From NCBI GenBank assembly GCA_946807835.1, contig OX327697.1, positions 21,214,001 to 21,278,000 of the forward strand: a stretch of 64,000 bases of DNA, given 5' to 3'. Source of the stretch: Ailanthus altissimus. Taxonomy: Eukaryota > Streptophyta > Magnoliopsida > Sapindales > Simaroubaceae. Positions 12,714 through 25,435 of the stretch are shown one piece after another (position 1 is the first letter of the stretch; each line of letters opens with the position of its first letter). A program made the translations under genes and the position numbers. A model generated the notes under the pieces. It did not search any database. It had not been told where the DNA came from and saw only the letters and a program-made list of their open reading frames with translations.

Positions 12714-15060
12714 CGATTACAACTTCCTACTCAAAGCTATGACCCTTATGTCAGAAGATAAAATTTGATTTTGGAATTAATCAAAATTATTCATGGCCAC
12801 ATGTATAGGCAAATTTCTTGATATTTAGAAACTTAGTTTTCCGGGTCAAATGGTAGATAATTTGTTTTTTAGAGAAGTGGAGACTTAGAATTTTTATCAA
12901 GATCTGTCGTTCTTGGTGTCAAATCAATGCTTTGAAACAAGTAATTTGAATGAATTGTTAGGAGACCCGACTATCAACCTCAATGCAATCTTCATAGGTC
13001 GCCAAGCCATCATGTATGAAATGTACACACTAAATTCAATGCGTTCATCGATTTGAGTCTCTTTTTGGTTTGTAAATTATATTGATTAAAAATTCACATA
13101 TCAATATTGACATCTTTATCAAAAGGATCATTTAAGTAAAGTCATCATGTTATCGAATAAGTGAATAATCATGGTTAAATAAAATGGTGGTAAAAAAAAG
13201 TATGTTTTATTGTCAGGTGCTACTAACTTTAGTTACTATCACCTGTTGATATAAAATAATTATAACAGGATTGTCGTTCATCTATATGCATCCATACATT
13301 GTTAGCCAAAGTTCTAAGATTGTATTGCATGCACGAGCTGTAAGGCCCAAGATAATAAATACACGAGTATAATCTCTGGTATTAATCCTCGGAAAGAATT
13401 TCACATCTCTAGAATTTCAGATTCCAATTGTATTAGTTTCAATTTAACCATTATTGCTAGCATGGAAAATCTCATATATCAATTGTATTATTTACTCCAA
13501 TTGCACCATACGTTGTATCAAGAAAATGTTGATAATTAACATGGAACAAGATCATAATGCCCACATTTTGGTACCCGATATATATTTCTTCGTCATCAAT
13601 ATAACTCTCCCATTTTTCCCAAAACAAACAATAAACAATGAGCAGAGTTAGTCCATGTTACCTATAATGACGAAAATTAGGTTAAGAACTCGTTGTTGAT
13701 TGTTTAGTGAAAAAAAAAAAGAACTTACACAGAAAAACTTCATAGCGCAACAAGCTTCATCATGCGCCCAACATCTCTTATCGTGGGAGGCTTCGTGCGT
13801 TTTTCCACGCACCATTTATTTGCACGACAATATATGTATCTTCTTCAACCTTGACCCAAAAACCACATAACAATAGATCTCATGAATTAATATACTAAGA
13901 GTTTGTCAAAGGATTCGCATCTGTGTTTCTATGGTCATACATTGACTAAAGAAAAAACAAAGAACTCCGTGAATAATATATGCCAAATATAACTTCTTAG
14001 TTTATTACCTTATTGTTTAAATTGAAAATAGCGAAGAAATGGAAGATAGAGCAATGTTACCTTGACTTATATATGTTCATCGTTTAAGATTGGACTACGT
14101 AGTTTTCAATTAAAGCACTAAGAAGAAATCGCATCTCTCTCACTAATGGCTTAGTGTGTATATTTTATGTTTATGTTTGACCATTATTCATGAGACTCAT
14201 GACAAAATAAACTATAAAAGAGGACAATTTTTATATTTGGTGTGACTTTTGGCTAAAATACTTAGAAAATGGTAATGTGACAAGATTAGAAAAGTATCTC
14301 AAATTTTTATTATTATAGAAAGTTTCCCAAAAATGTGAGAAAATTTGTGGTAAATAGTGTAATTTACCTAACACTCGAGAGTAGAGACCCGAATATTTAA
14401 AACTTAATTTCGTAGATATGAAAGAGAGATACTTTAGACTAGAGATACTTTAGACGGATCAGAGAGCTTATTTAGGGGAGTTTTTATAGATAAAACTTTT
14501 AATGAAACAAGAAATTAGTTATAACTTTTAAGGAATTTTGTTTAATTATTTTGAAAGACAACTTTTTTTCTGGTTATATTATAAGAGAAATATTATAAAA
14601 TTTTAAAAACAAAATAAAGGTAATATTAGATCTTCTAATATAAAAAAAAAAAGTTTAACAACCTTCTGTGCACTCAATTTATCATTTTAAATAATAAGAT
14701 TGGAATCTTCTCCTAAATTCTATTGTATAGAGGTATAATAAAGGAAATTAATAAATTTAATTTAAATTAAATTTATTTATTTTGAAAATTATCATTTTTG
14801 ACTTCTTAACCTATTAAGTTTATTTCTCTTTTTAAATTTATATTTTTATATTTTAATTTATTCCTATTTAGTTTATTTCTCTTTTAAGTTTATTTTTTAT
14901 ATATTTTGATTTGTTATAAACTATATAAATACTTAAGCATTTATCAATGAAAATATAACAAGTAATATAATCTATTCTCTTCTCTCTAAATCTCTACATC
15001 CAAATCGTTTTCATAATTTCTTTCTTCTTGTCAGCAATTTGTAGCCAATAAAAATCTTTG
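11992..15060. other. AT-rich intergenic region
   Basis: No convincing gene. It holds a (TA)17 microsatellite at 12677-12710. Short open frames (such as 13454-13651, + strand) have no recognisable family. Patches of less AT-rich sequence at 13300-14150 may be old decayed elements. Confidence 0.55.
12677..12710. repeat. (TA)17 microsatellite
   Basis: Uninterrupted TA dinucleotide repeat of 34 bp. Confidence 0.95.
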
Positions 15061-15165
15061 CTTTTTTTTTTTAAAGATCTTTTCTTTTTACATGAGAGAA
15101 GAGAAATTTGAACTCGAGAAATATATAACTCTTTTATCGTTGGGTTATTAATACTAGTAAAAATT
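15061..15165 (-). repeat. tRNA-derived SINE-like copy
   Basis: Read on the minus strand, an A-box-like stretch is followed by a B-box-like GAGTTCAAATTTC and then an A-rich tail (the T run near 15061-15072 on +). That is the order expected of a tRNA-derived SINE. The tRNA fold is not intact. Confidence 0.4.
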
Positions 15166-15339
15166 CTAATTCTTTTATTATTATTATTTCTTCTTTTAAG
15201 GTCAAAAATAGCCATCAAGACTTCCAATTTCTAAAACCTCCAGCGTTTGATTCAAAGAACTTCTGTTTAAATGACACCAACTATATACAAATCATGAGTC
15301 TTGGTAGATGCCAAAAAACTTGAATTCTTTAAAATGACT

Positions 15340-15855
15340 TAAAAGGCACGTTAATGCAATTTCTCACGGACTTAAATGATTCATATTGTGCTTTTCGTGG
15401 TAAAATCCTTTTATGCAGCCTCTTCCCATTGTTGGAAAAACTTATTGAATGATTCTCCAAGAAGAAAAACAACGAAAGTTCACGATGGTAGATTTCTGAA
15501 AAGACAATTATGGTAACAATTCTTCAAATAAATTAAAAAGAAAATTCTATTGTAGCCATTGTAATAGGAATAATCACACTATTGATAAATGTTACCATTT
15601 GCAATTAAAAAGAAAATTGCATTACAATTTCACAAACGAAATGAGAAACTAGAAAGCTAAATGGAGTCTTCTATCAACAACTCAAAGTTAGAGACTCGTA
15701 AACAATATCAGCAACTCTTGGCTTTCTTAAACAATGGCAATACTCTGCCAAAGGCAAATGTAATAGGTTAGTACTTTCCTCTTTGTCTTTCATCTTATAT
15801 TGATTCTACAAATTCCTAAAAGTGGCTCATTTATAGTGGAGCAATTAATCATATT
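15340..15855 (+). pseudogene. Relic Copia gag and start of protease, 5' part
   Basis: A broken frame reads FLTDLNDSYCAFRGKILL, a typical Copia gag C-terminal segment. It then gives a zinc knuckle CSHCNRNNHTIDKC (C-x2-C-x4-H-x4-C, about 15551-15592) and, after more decay, a protease-like WLIYSGAINHI whose catalytic Asp position is Tyr. The frame is cut at 15855 by Copia-1 and resumes at 27701. Stops and frameshifts make it non-functional. This is the oldest layer of the nest. Confidence 0.72.
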
Positions 15856-16027
15856 TATTAAGAAATTATTTTGAAATGATTCTGAAATAATTCTTTTATA
15901 TTATTCTACTATATATATATTAATATAAAATATTATTTTTTATTATGTATATGTCTTAGGTCTATATAAATACAAATATTGTATATTATTTGATACAGTG
16001 AAATATATTCTCTTTATATTTCTTATA
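15856..16027 (+). repeat. Copia-1 left (5') LTR
   Basis: 172 bp, matching 27524-27700. It ends in TTTCTTATA where the other copy has TTTCTCACA, and lies directly before the primer-binding site. Confidence 0.85.
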
Positions 16028-16038
16028 TGGTATCAAAG
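16028..16038 (+). other. Primer-binding site of Copia-1
   Basis: TGGTATCAAAG is the plant Copia primer-site consensus, related to the 3' end of initiator tRNA-Met, and directly follows the LTR. Confidence 0.8.
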
Positions 16039-16499
16039 TTATATTTTTTTACTGTCACTTTGTTTAATCAGAGATTTGCTAGAATTTTTTTTTTAAAACT
16101 TGTCGAAATCCACTGGACTTTTTTGAAAAGTCGCCAAAAAATGCTGAAAGTTTGCTGTATTAGTCATCGCCCATCTCAAAATACTTAAAATCCTTCGACT
16201 GTTTCAACACCATCAATGATATGCCAATCGGAGGTCGGAAATTGCCCGATGCGCCACCTGAAGACCGCCGCCGCAGGCCACTGTTCACTTCAGATCCTGG
16301 CTGTTTTTACAGTGACGTGACCGACACCGCCCTGACCAAAAGAATCCTCAGTCATCGACCGTTCAAACGCCACTAAGTCTACGCCAATTAGAGGTCAGAG
16401 CCGGTGGAACGTGCCGCCTGAAGTTTACTGTTTCTACTTAAGGGCCTGTTTGTAAACTTTTCAGTATTTGAAGATTAGATCATAATATTTTATTCATTT

Positions 16500-16755
16500 T
16501 GGGTATTTTTATAATTTTTAAAACCGTTTTGCAATCAATATTTTTAGGGGTAATTTTATAATTTTTAAAAAATATAGCGATCACTTTGTAATTATTAAAA
16601 GTTAAGGGGTTATTTTACAATTAATAAAAAATTTAAGGACCAATTTATATTTACTTAGAGTTAAAGGGTCAATTTGTAATACTTAAAAATTTAAGGGTTA
16701 ACTTGTAATTAGTATAAGTTTAAGGACTAAATTGTCATTAGTAAAATTTTGTTTT
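16500..16755 (+). repeat. Degenerate ~30-bp tandem repeat in the Copia-1 leader
   Basis: A unit built on TTTAAGGGGTTAATTTGTAAT recurs at spacings of about 30, 30, 29 and 29 bp. There are roughly seven diverged copies between the leader and the first pol remnant. Confidence 0.7.
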
Positions 16756-16989
16756 TGAATTTATAGATAAGTGTGATACTTATCGGTATTATTCTGCTGG
16801 TTCTGCTCTACCTAAGCCATGCCACATATTTAGACTATCTTAAGGTGCTACTTTTACAGAACCTGTTGTTACTACTGCACAAGATAGTGCGAATGATTTT
16901 TCTAATAATCTTGAATCTTTATTCCGTCTACTCTTTTCTAATTCTGGTAAACCCTTAATTTCTATTTCCTCTTATATTTTTGAAAATTC

Positions 16990-18811
16990 TTCTTAGTATT
17001 TTGACTTTGTATGTTGCAATCACATGACTTCTGATCTTACAATTTTCTTCTTTAAAACTCTTAATTCTTATTTACCATCTATTCAAACTATTAATGGTTC
17101 TCTCATAGAAGTTAACTATATTGGTCAAGTGTCTTACCCTAATATCTCTATATCTGACACTTTTTTTATTCATAACCTTACATTAAATCTTTTGTCTGTC
17201 GGTCAATTATGTGAACTTGATCTTAATGTCTTGTTTACTACTTCTAGTTGTTGTGTGCAGGATCCAAAAATCGATCGGACGTTTGGGACAGGCCGTAAGG
17301 TTGGACGTCTATATAAACTTATTTCTTTAAATCTATCTTTTCTATATATTTCGTCTGCAGCATCTACCTTTTCAGTGCCTTCATTATATCTTTGGCACTC
17401 TCGTTTGGGTCATACGTTAGTCAATCGTATCCGATCTCTAATATCCAGTAGTCATTTAGATATTGTTTCTGATAATAAAGATGATTGTCTTACAAGTCAT
17501 TTAGTTAAATAACCAGCTTTACCTTTTAATAATAGTACTACTGTCTCTCATGCTCTATTTGTATTGTACATTCTGATATATAGGGTCCTTCTCCAAATGC
17601 CACAATAGGAGGATCCAAATATTTTGTGATCTTCGTTGATGACTATTCTTGGTATACTTGGTTATTTCTTATGAAACAACGATCCAAATTTACTAAAATT
17701 TATCAAGAGTTTACTCATATGGTTAAAAATCAGTTCTCATGTCCTATTAAGGTTTTTCGTACTGATATTACCATGCAATATAGAAATTCTAATTTTCTAA
17801 ATCTTTTACAGAAACATGGTACTATATGTTAAATATCTTGTCCTGGTACATCTTAGTAAAATGGGAGAGTTGAACGTAAATATAGACATATTTTAAACAC
17901 TACTCGTGCTATTCTTATCTCTTTCTACTGTCCTGAACGTTTTTGGGGAGAAGCTGTTTTGACCACTATCTTTACCATTAATCATATTCCTTCTCCTGTT
18001 ATAGAGAATAAGTCACGTTATGAGTGTCTTTATGAAACTCCACCTAATTACAAATTTCTCAAAGTATTTGGTTGTGTTTGTTTTGTCCTACTTCAAAAAT
18101 ATGAGCATACTAAACTCGAGCCACGTACTCAATTATGTTGCTTCTTGGGATACGAGATAGAACATAAAGGTTATAGATGTTGGGATCCTATATTTAATCG
18201 TCTTTGTATTTTTTGTCATATAGTCTTTCTTGAGCATACGATGTTTTCCTCTGTATCTAACTTAAATCTGTGTCTCCTTCTATGTTATAATTTTTTACAG
18301 ATAATTCTGTTGATCTTTTTCTCGATACTTCACCTGCAGATTTTTTTTTGAGTTTTATACAGATGAATCTGTTAAAACGACGCCTGCTTCTGAGCCTTCT
18401 ACCTTGTTTGAAGAATCTGCTTTCACCATCCCTGAGGCCTCCTCTACACCTTTTCTTCGTCGTTCATCTTAGGTAAGAGAACTTTCTGTTATACTTCATG
18501 ATTATCACTGTTTCTCTACTACCATTTCTTTATAAGAACCTCAATCCTATTCTGAGAACAAAAAGCTCTTTTTGTTCGTAAGATAGTACAAGGTTGTGTT
18601 TTCCTTCTTCTCTATGTTGATGATATGATTATCACGAGTAATGATTTTCTTGGTATTTTCACTCTCAAGAACTTTCTTCAACAACACTTTGAAATAAAAG
18701 ATCTTGACAACCTCAGTTATTTCCTTGACCTTGAAGCACTATTTGACTCTACTATGTATTATCTTTCTCAGGCTAAATATGCATCTGATATACTTGCTAA
18801 AGCTGGGTTGA
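16990..18811 (+). pseudogene. Copia-1 pol, 5' part: protease, integrase, reverse transcriptase fragment
   Basis: Protease remnant CCNHMTSD near 17013, then the pre-integrase motif LWHSRLGH (about 17390). The integrase core spans about 17626-17900 (FVDDYSWYTWLF, then NGRVERKYRHIL), with LGYEIEHKGYRCWDP after it. The reverse transcriptase catalytic motif is LLYVDDMIITS (about 18607). Several stops and frameshifts are present. The N-terminal half of the reverse transcriptase appears deleted between about 18360 and 18590. The frame is cut at 18811 by the Gypsy insertion and continues at 26755. Confidence 0.85.
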
Positions 18812-18873
18812 TGATTTGGAGTAAAGTATGAAAGTTGGGTACAAATTATACTTGTGCTTTTACACCCCTATCA
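18812..18873 (-). repeat. 62-bp remnant of the Gypsy 3' LTR
   Basis: Matches 26688-26749 with about 4 differences in 62 bp. Its outer end reads ...CCCCTATCA towards the internal region, and its inner end TGATTTGG abuts the duplication GTTGA directly. The other roughly 1250 bp of the LTR are missing here. Confidence 0.88.
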
Positions 18874-20636
18874 AATACCTCCAAACTTAAGACTTTGCTC
18901 GTCCTCGAGCAAAACAAAGAAAAATATTCACAACTTATTCATGACTCAAAAACAAAAATTAAAAATTAAAATTAAGTTTTAGTTGATTAAACAATCATCG
19001 TCATAGTCTCAAATTAAGGCTGTTAAAAATAGCACAAGACTCTTCAGAAATCAATAAACAACTTTCAATAATCCTTATACCATTGATCAAGTACTTCATT
19101 CTCCCTTATAAATGATCACTTGTGCGTATGTGTAATAAGCAAGTAATTAGCTAAATAGAACATAAATTTACTCAATACTTAAGAAAGTACATAAATATGA
19201 TATATCAGCATATTTAAATTTATAACACTTCCATAAGCTTACTTTTCATACTATTCTCTACTAATGTAGAAATACACATGTTTAAGGATCTATTTAGGAC
19301 TTTAATTAGCTTGTAATGTAAGCCTAAGGTAAAGGTGGGATATAAAGATATATATAAAGTGAAAATTACACCATTAATACCTAGACTTTACTTAGAAACC
19401 CCTTTGATTCCTTCTCCTCCTTGATTATTCATCTCTTCCCCAAAACTTATGTTATTCCCATCTTTCTTTCAATCATATTTTTGCAAAGAATTTCTTAATT
19501 TTCTTAAGCTGGGGGTATTATGCATTTAAACATTTTTTTTGGTTATGTACCCCCAAACTTAGAATGATACGCACATTCAAGACTTATTGCTTTTCATTAC
19601 AGTACCCTTCTTTCATACATCCACAACCTTTTTCATTTTAAGAATATTTTTAAGTAAACTCAAGATTTATGGTGCTACTGGTAGATTTTAGGATAAGTAA
19701 ACTCAAAGGCTTTAGGCTTGTAATGTGGTTAAATAGAAAAAATGGGTAATTAGGCTCAAACAGGGTGACTAAAGATAAACATATATATAAGGTCGGCTCA
19801 AAAAGGCTCAAACGGTCCAAAGATGGCCTAATGTCATTTCCCTAAACATATGAATTCTAAGATTTCGCCTCAAGTGGTAATCAAGCAAGTTCTAGAGTGT
19901 TGGTCTTCAAGACTGTGGTGTACTACTTAAGCATGAATAATTATATGCAAAAAATTCAACTAATACATGCTTATTTTAATGTGTTCAAGAATAAGTGATA
20001 AAAAATAAGCTTGAACTCAATTCAAAAATCATGATATAAGAGTTATCTCAAGCATCTATTATTTTCTAAAAATTTGTGAAAATAAATTCAGCAAATATTT
20101 TATTTCTTATCATAGACTAATGATTATCCTCTCAACCAAAACTTAACAACCTAAAAAATAAAAAAAAATTTACTCCACAAGACAACCAACCAATATAAGC
20201 AGCAAAATAGACACAAGAAAGTGTGTTTTTCACCCCCAAATTTAAATTAAACATTATCCTCAATGTCTAAAAATGAACTTAAAAGTAAGAAAAACTCCCT
20301 TAGTAGATGAAATTGAAGTAATGCAATGTTGTTGTCCATTGATTGGACTGTGGTATTCCTTTACTTTTAATGCTTGAAATTGCTTGAGCTACTTTCTTGA
20401 ATGCTTGACTTGTTGATTTTATTCCTAAAAGAAACAAAGAAACTAACATAAATAAAACTGAAAATAAGCTAATAAAAATTAAAAATTTACTTGGGTTGCC
20501 TCCTAATAAGTGTTTGATTTAACACCGTCAGCTTGGCGGAGCTTTTTTTACTATTATGGAGGATCAAAGTCAATGGTGGAAGCATCTTTATATGTGCGCT
20601 TGTTAGGCTTTCTTTCTTTTAGCTTCCACATCTTCT
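18874..20636 (-). other. Non-coding internal region of the Gypsy element
   Basis: The stretch next to the 3' LTR is purine-rich on the minus strand (a polypurine-tract candidate around 18874-18890). The rest carries no long frame and no pol motif. On the plus strand near 20490 the phrase GGGTTGCCTCCTAATAAG is one I associate with non-coding parts of Athila-like elements. Confidence 0.55.
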
Positions 20637-21005
20637 TTATTTGATCTTGGGCAGCAACGTTTCCTCTTTCTCCTCGTGTTTCTCCAAAAAGACTTGAATC
20701 TTAGACCGGTGAAGTGTCTCTTTTGTGCCTGTCTCTTTGATCCTGTCATCGTACTGCTTCTTTTTCTTCTTCTTCTTTCTTTTCTTTCTATGCCTTAACG
20801 TATTCTTTTTTATGTGAGGATTCAACATCTTCATGTCTTTGAGCTCTTTGGTGCTTGATGGCACCACATTAATACTGCAACAGTCAAGTAACATAGTGCG
20901 CATGGGCTGATTCTGCTCTTTGTTACCGGTATTTTTTACTGTGTTGCCACTTTTCTGCACTTTAGAATGTTGTTGCACTTTAATACCAGTTTCTGCACGT
21001 TCCAT
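20637..21005 (-). other. Lysine-rich open frame, unrecognised, inside the Gypsy element
   Basis: 122 codons with a basic run of about ten Lys and Arg residues in the second half. It follows the gag remnant where a pol would be expected, but shows no protease or polymerase motif. It may be chance, or the decayed tail of gag. Confidence 0.3.
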
Positions 21006-21177
21006 TATTGAGAATTCTACACTTTTCTAAGATTCTGCATTATTTTCTGGATTGGTATGCTGCTGATTTTTTTATTTCAATACTTGTTTGACACATTTGT
21101 AGACTTTGAAGAAAAGGAATAGGCGGTCTATATGGTTGTACTTTATTTTTCTGAACTTCCTTCTCCTTTATTCTTGG

Positions 21178-24100
21178 TTATGGTGGTATGGATGCGTTTT
21201 CTTGTAAGATCTCACCACACCTCAAGTTAATGGCTTGGCATAGCTCTACATTCTCTTTTGAATTTGTCTCAGTATCGATTAGTAAAGTGCCCTGAGGTCT
21301 CCTATTAATTGCAGCAGCAAGTTGTCCCATTTGAACCTCTAAATTTTTCAAAGATGCTGAATGATTCTGTAGGATGGCATCATTGGACTTCAAATATTGC
21401 ATAAATATGTCTTCCAATGTCGGCTTCTTTTCTTATGGTGGTGAAAATCCTGGGGGATTCATTGGTCTAAATGGCTCATCTTGGTTGTAATGCCAAAAGA
21501 AGTTAGGATGATCTCTTCACCTCGGATTGTAGGAATTTGATTGTGGGATAGGTTGTTGACAATTGAAATTGCCCACATAATTTGCTGCTTTCATGCATCG
21601 CCCATTCATGTGGTTATCACCACAAAAGTCGTATGTCACTTGTCGAGTTTTGACGTTATTCAATATATCAAACTTCTTAGATAAAGTATTGATTTGAGCT
21701 ATCAATGCATTGAATGCGTCAATTTCATATATACCGGCAACTCTCTTGGGTGTAACTTGTCACGCCCCAGACCCAAAAGATCTGACACACGACATCACTT
21801 ACATTCATTCAATAATACTTAAGCATTTATTTTAATTTCTTTCAGAATTATAGCAATTGAATTATGACTGGGACAATTAGTAAACCGGAGATACGCAGAG
21901 TTTTCTCAGAGATTAACACTCTACTACGTCACCAGTAGCAACTTTGTTACTGGAAGCCCAGAATATATTCATTGCAAATTCTTACTTAAAATCAATCCAT
22001 TACTACACTTGGTGAAACTTAAACTAAATCTAACCACACAATAAAATAATACATAGGTATTTATTCACTAGGGACAAATCAAATATCTTATCCCACGTGT
22101 CCTCAAATAAAACACTTAGCAACCTAACAACTTAGGGAACCCAAGGAATAGCAGAAGCCTTGCCAAATCCGCTATGCACACATGTACCTTATTTACCTGA
22201 AATCACCATAAACTATAATGAGTATACAACTCAGTAAGCATACTAGTTTTTCATATATCAAATACAAATACATATATGTACACGATGCATATGTATGATA
22301 TGCTGTGATCAATCAAAATCATAATCTTATCAAATCACATATCATATAAGCGCTTACACATTCTTTTAAAACACATAATAGGAATACCATCACTCAACTA
22401 CTACTTAGTAGGACTTACATATCACATATCACATAATGAGCCAAATGTCACTCGTAGGTGACATACCGTATGAGAGGAATAGTACAAGTGAGGTCTTTAA
22501 ATCACACATATATAACGCTTATGCCCGAAGGTAAAAGCCAAACCCTCACCCTGATCATCGGTGAGTCCTCTCACATGTACCAATACGCCACTACACGAAT
22601 GTGATGACTTACACTTCCTTTAGGTACCAATAGGATCCTCCCTACATACGGAACACATAACATATACCAATCCCGAAGGAAAGGCCACACATAAAGGCTC
22701 CACAAATCACATAAAATGCCTACTAAGTTAACAGTGAGTTCAAGTACCCTCAAAATACAAAATATTTCTTATGGACATATTACACTTCAAAAGCTTTCTT
22801 TATTAAACACATCTTATTTTGAAAGCTCACTTACAAAAACACATGTATGTCCATGCTCAATGTCAATGCTCACATGCAAAAACATATATTCACATTTCAT
22901 ATCAAAATATACTTTGACATAACATAAACATATTCTTAACCCCATTTGCAAAATCATACAAAATAATTACTATGTTTATTGTGATTTCAGTAAAAAGTCT
23001 AGTATACTTACCTCTTAGCATTTACAGCTATAAGGCTTAAATCTCCTTAACCTATCAATGGAGATCAATCCTTTCATAAGCCTCACAATTCACACAAATA
23101 CTTAAATAGCTTACAAAATTATACACAATGCATTTAACACATCAAATTGGTCTAAATACTTGATTTCTCAAAACTTGTCATTTTGACCACTTACACTTAA
23201 CAAAATTTTCTAATACATCAAATGATGTCCAATTACTCCAAAATCAGAATGCATTAATCTTGACTCATATATACTTCCTATATATGAATATTATATCAAA
23301 ATTCCTACACAATCCATTTCATATACATCATCGAATCCAAACTACCAACCTGATAGGATCAAGATACTTACTGAACAATATTCAATCTCATAATTTTATA
23401 AAATCATATACTAACTCAAAAATTGTAAAACTACCACAGAAATACTCTTGACACATATACCAATTCATGATAAATATTTTACTTCAAAATAACTGCCAAA
23501 AGTATTTTAAAACTATTTTATTGTTTAACTTTAAAAACCTGTTAATCAAATACTGCAATGAGCTAATACACTTTAGAAAATCATAACACTTCAACTACAT
23601 TGATCCAAATTCCTAATTCCGAGTATATCACATTAGATATATAAACTTATCATATTCCACAAATTCATAATTTTTTAAGATCATTCAGTAGGACGAAAAT
23701 TATTTTTCACTGTACTATACTGTTTACACAGGAAATTTCCAGAATTTCAGGGTCATTTTGGTAAATTCACTATAAATTCAATTTCCAGAATTTTCAATCG
23801 ATTCAAAGTCTCAGATGATCCTTAACATGTCTAATTTCATATACTCAAAATTCAAAACCAGAATCGAATTAAAAAAATTTATAAAATTCCTGGATCAAGA
23901 GACTATCAAGCAGAAATTCTACAATTCATCATAATTTATCAAGCTATCTTATAGATCATCATCAATTCTCACAACATCAAACGAAATACACATCAAATCC
24001 TTAATTATACATATTTCCAGAAATCAAAACTTAAAGAAATTAACTTAATTAACACCAATAAATTGATAATTAGTTGTGATATACCTCTAAAGATCCAAAA

Positions 24101-25266
24101 TTCCAATTTCTTCTTCTTTTTCTTCTTCTTCTTCTTTTTCTCTCTCCTTTATTTCTCTCTTCTCTCTCTAAAAATGGGTAGCTCGACCAAAATGAGAGAA
24201 TTAGGGTTTTTAAAAGTGTATTTTTATACTAAGTGGTTAATTTTTTGTATTTACGAATTTGCCCCAAAAACTTTCAAAGTATAACAATTTGGTCCCTAAA
24301 ATAAATCTAAAGTCATACAAATAAACCCAATACTAATCGTATATCCTTAACCTATAAAATATTACTAATAACAATATATAATTCAAGTATCACCAACATA
24401 CAAATAAAATACGTATATTTATACATATATAAATACTTATTCTTACCAGTCGTGGATACTGGTTACTACATAACTCTTTTTGCTAGCCATTGGTAATTGT
24501 TTGACGCCATATCTTCTAATAGATCATAAGCCTCATCTATAGACTTATTCATTAAAGCTTCTCCAGCAGCGGCATCTACAATAGTCCTCAAGTGGCCTAC
24601 TAATCCATTATAGAACGTTTGGACTAATAGCCATTTAAGAACTCCATGATGAGGACACTTCCTCAACATGTCCTTGAAGCGCTCTCATGCCTCATACAAT
24701 GACTCTTCATCAATCTGGCTAAATGAGGTGATGTCATTCCTCATCTTTGCTGTCTTTGCTGGTGGAAAGAACTTGGCTAAGAACTTCTGTGCTAAATCTT
24801 CCCACGTCGATATGGATTCTAACGGCAATAACATCAACCAGCTCTTGGCTTTATCCCTCAATGAGAAAGGGAATAGTCACAACCTGATGGCATCATCTGA
24901 AACCCCATTGAACTTGAATGTATCGCAAATCTCCAAGAAGTTCACAATATGCATGTTGGGATCATCATTGGGAGCTCCACTGAATTGCACAGACTCTTTA
25001 AGCATCTAAATAGTACTTTGCTTGATTTCAAAGTTGTTTGCATAAATAGTGGGGCGCCTAATACTAGACTGAATACCTTCTATTGTAGGAACAACATAAT
25101 CCCTCAACGATCTCTGCGGATTCATAGGCTCAAACACTGGATTATCGATGTTGTCATGATTCTCTGCCATGTTTCTATTTTGAGGTTGTTCTCTACAAAG
25201 TCTCCGAAATGTTCTTTCAATCTCAGGATCAAAAGATGTTGAATCTTCACTCTTGGTTCTTTGCAT
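21178..25266 (-). pseudogene. Gypsy gag, broken and interrupted by a solo LTR
   Basis: Minus-strand pieces: 25266-25006 (N-terminus, with ERTFRRL and SLRDYVVP), about 25005-24476 across a frameshift (capsid region with AKSWL, DMLRKCPHHG, VQTFYNGL and NNYQWLAKR), then 21752-21517 (TPKRVAGIYEIDAFNAL, followed by FCGDNHMNGRC) and 21417-21178 (LKNLEVQMGQLAAAIN). The knuckle lacks its first Cys, Tyr standing there. Coding resumes on both sides of the solo LTR, which proves the insertion point. Stops and frameshifts make it inactive. Confidence 0.85.
21758..24470 (+). mobile_element. 2.7-kb solo LTR nested in the Gypsy gag
   Basis: Begins TGTCACGCCCCAGACC and ends GGTTACTACA, so it has TG...CA termini, flanked by a perfect 5-bp duplication TAACT (21753-21757 and 24471-24475). 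It holds no gene. A pyrimidine-rich stretch lies near 24109-24170. The TGTCACGCCCC start and the length are, as I remember, typical of long LTRs of Tekay/Del-type chromoviruses. No partner LTR or internal region is present, so LTR-LTR recombination probably removed them. Confidence 0.85.
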
Positions 25267-25405
25267 GAATTGTCAAAACAAAAAAAAAATAATACAAATG
25301 GTGACTAGAACGGTAAAAGAATTATAATAATAATGCAATAAAATAAATCTGAAGTAAAAGTAAGATAGTATGGTATTAGTATCAATCTAAAATTAGATAA
25401 AATAG

Positions 25406-25423
25406 TCGCCAGCAACGGCGCCA
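25406..25423 (-). other. Gypsy primer-binding site
   Basis: On the minus strand TGGCGCCGTTGCTGGCGA, close to the tRNA-Asp-type primer site of Athila/Tat elements. It lies 12 bp inside the LTR. Confidence 0.8.
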
Positions 25424-25435
25424 AAAACTTGATTG

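Noticed and set aside
17024..18811. Active Copia-1 polyprotein
   Set aside because: Multiple stops, missing reverse transcriptase half and later insertions rule out coding function.
24668..25009. Plus-strand open frame of 113 codons
   Set aside because: It is the antisense shadow of the Gypsy gag on the minus strand.
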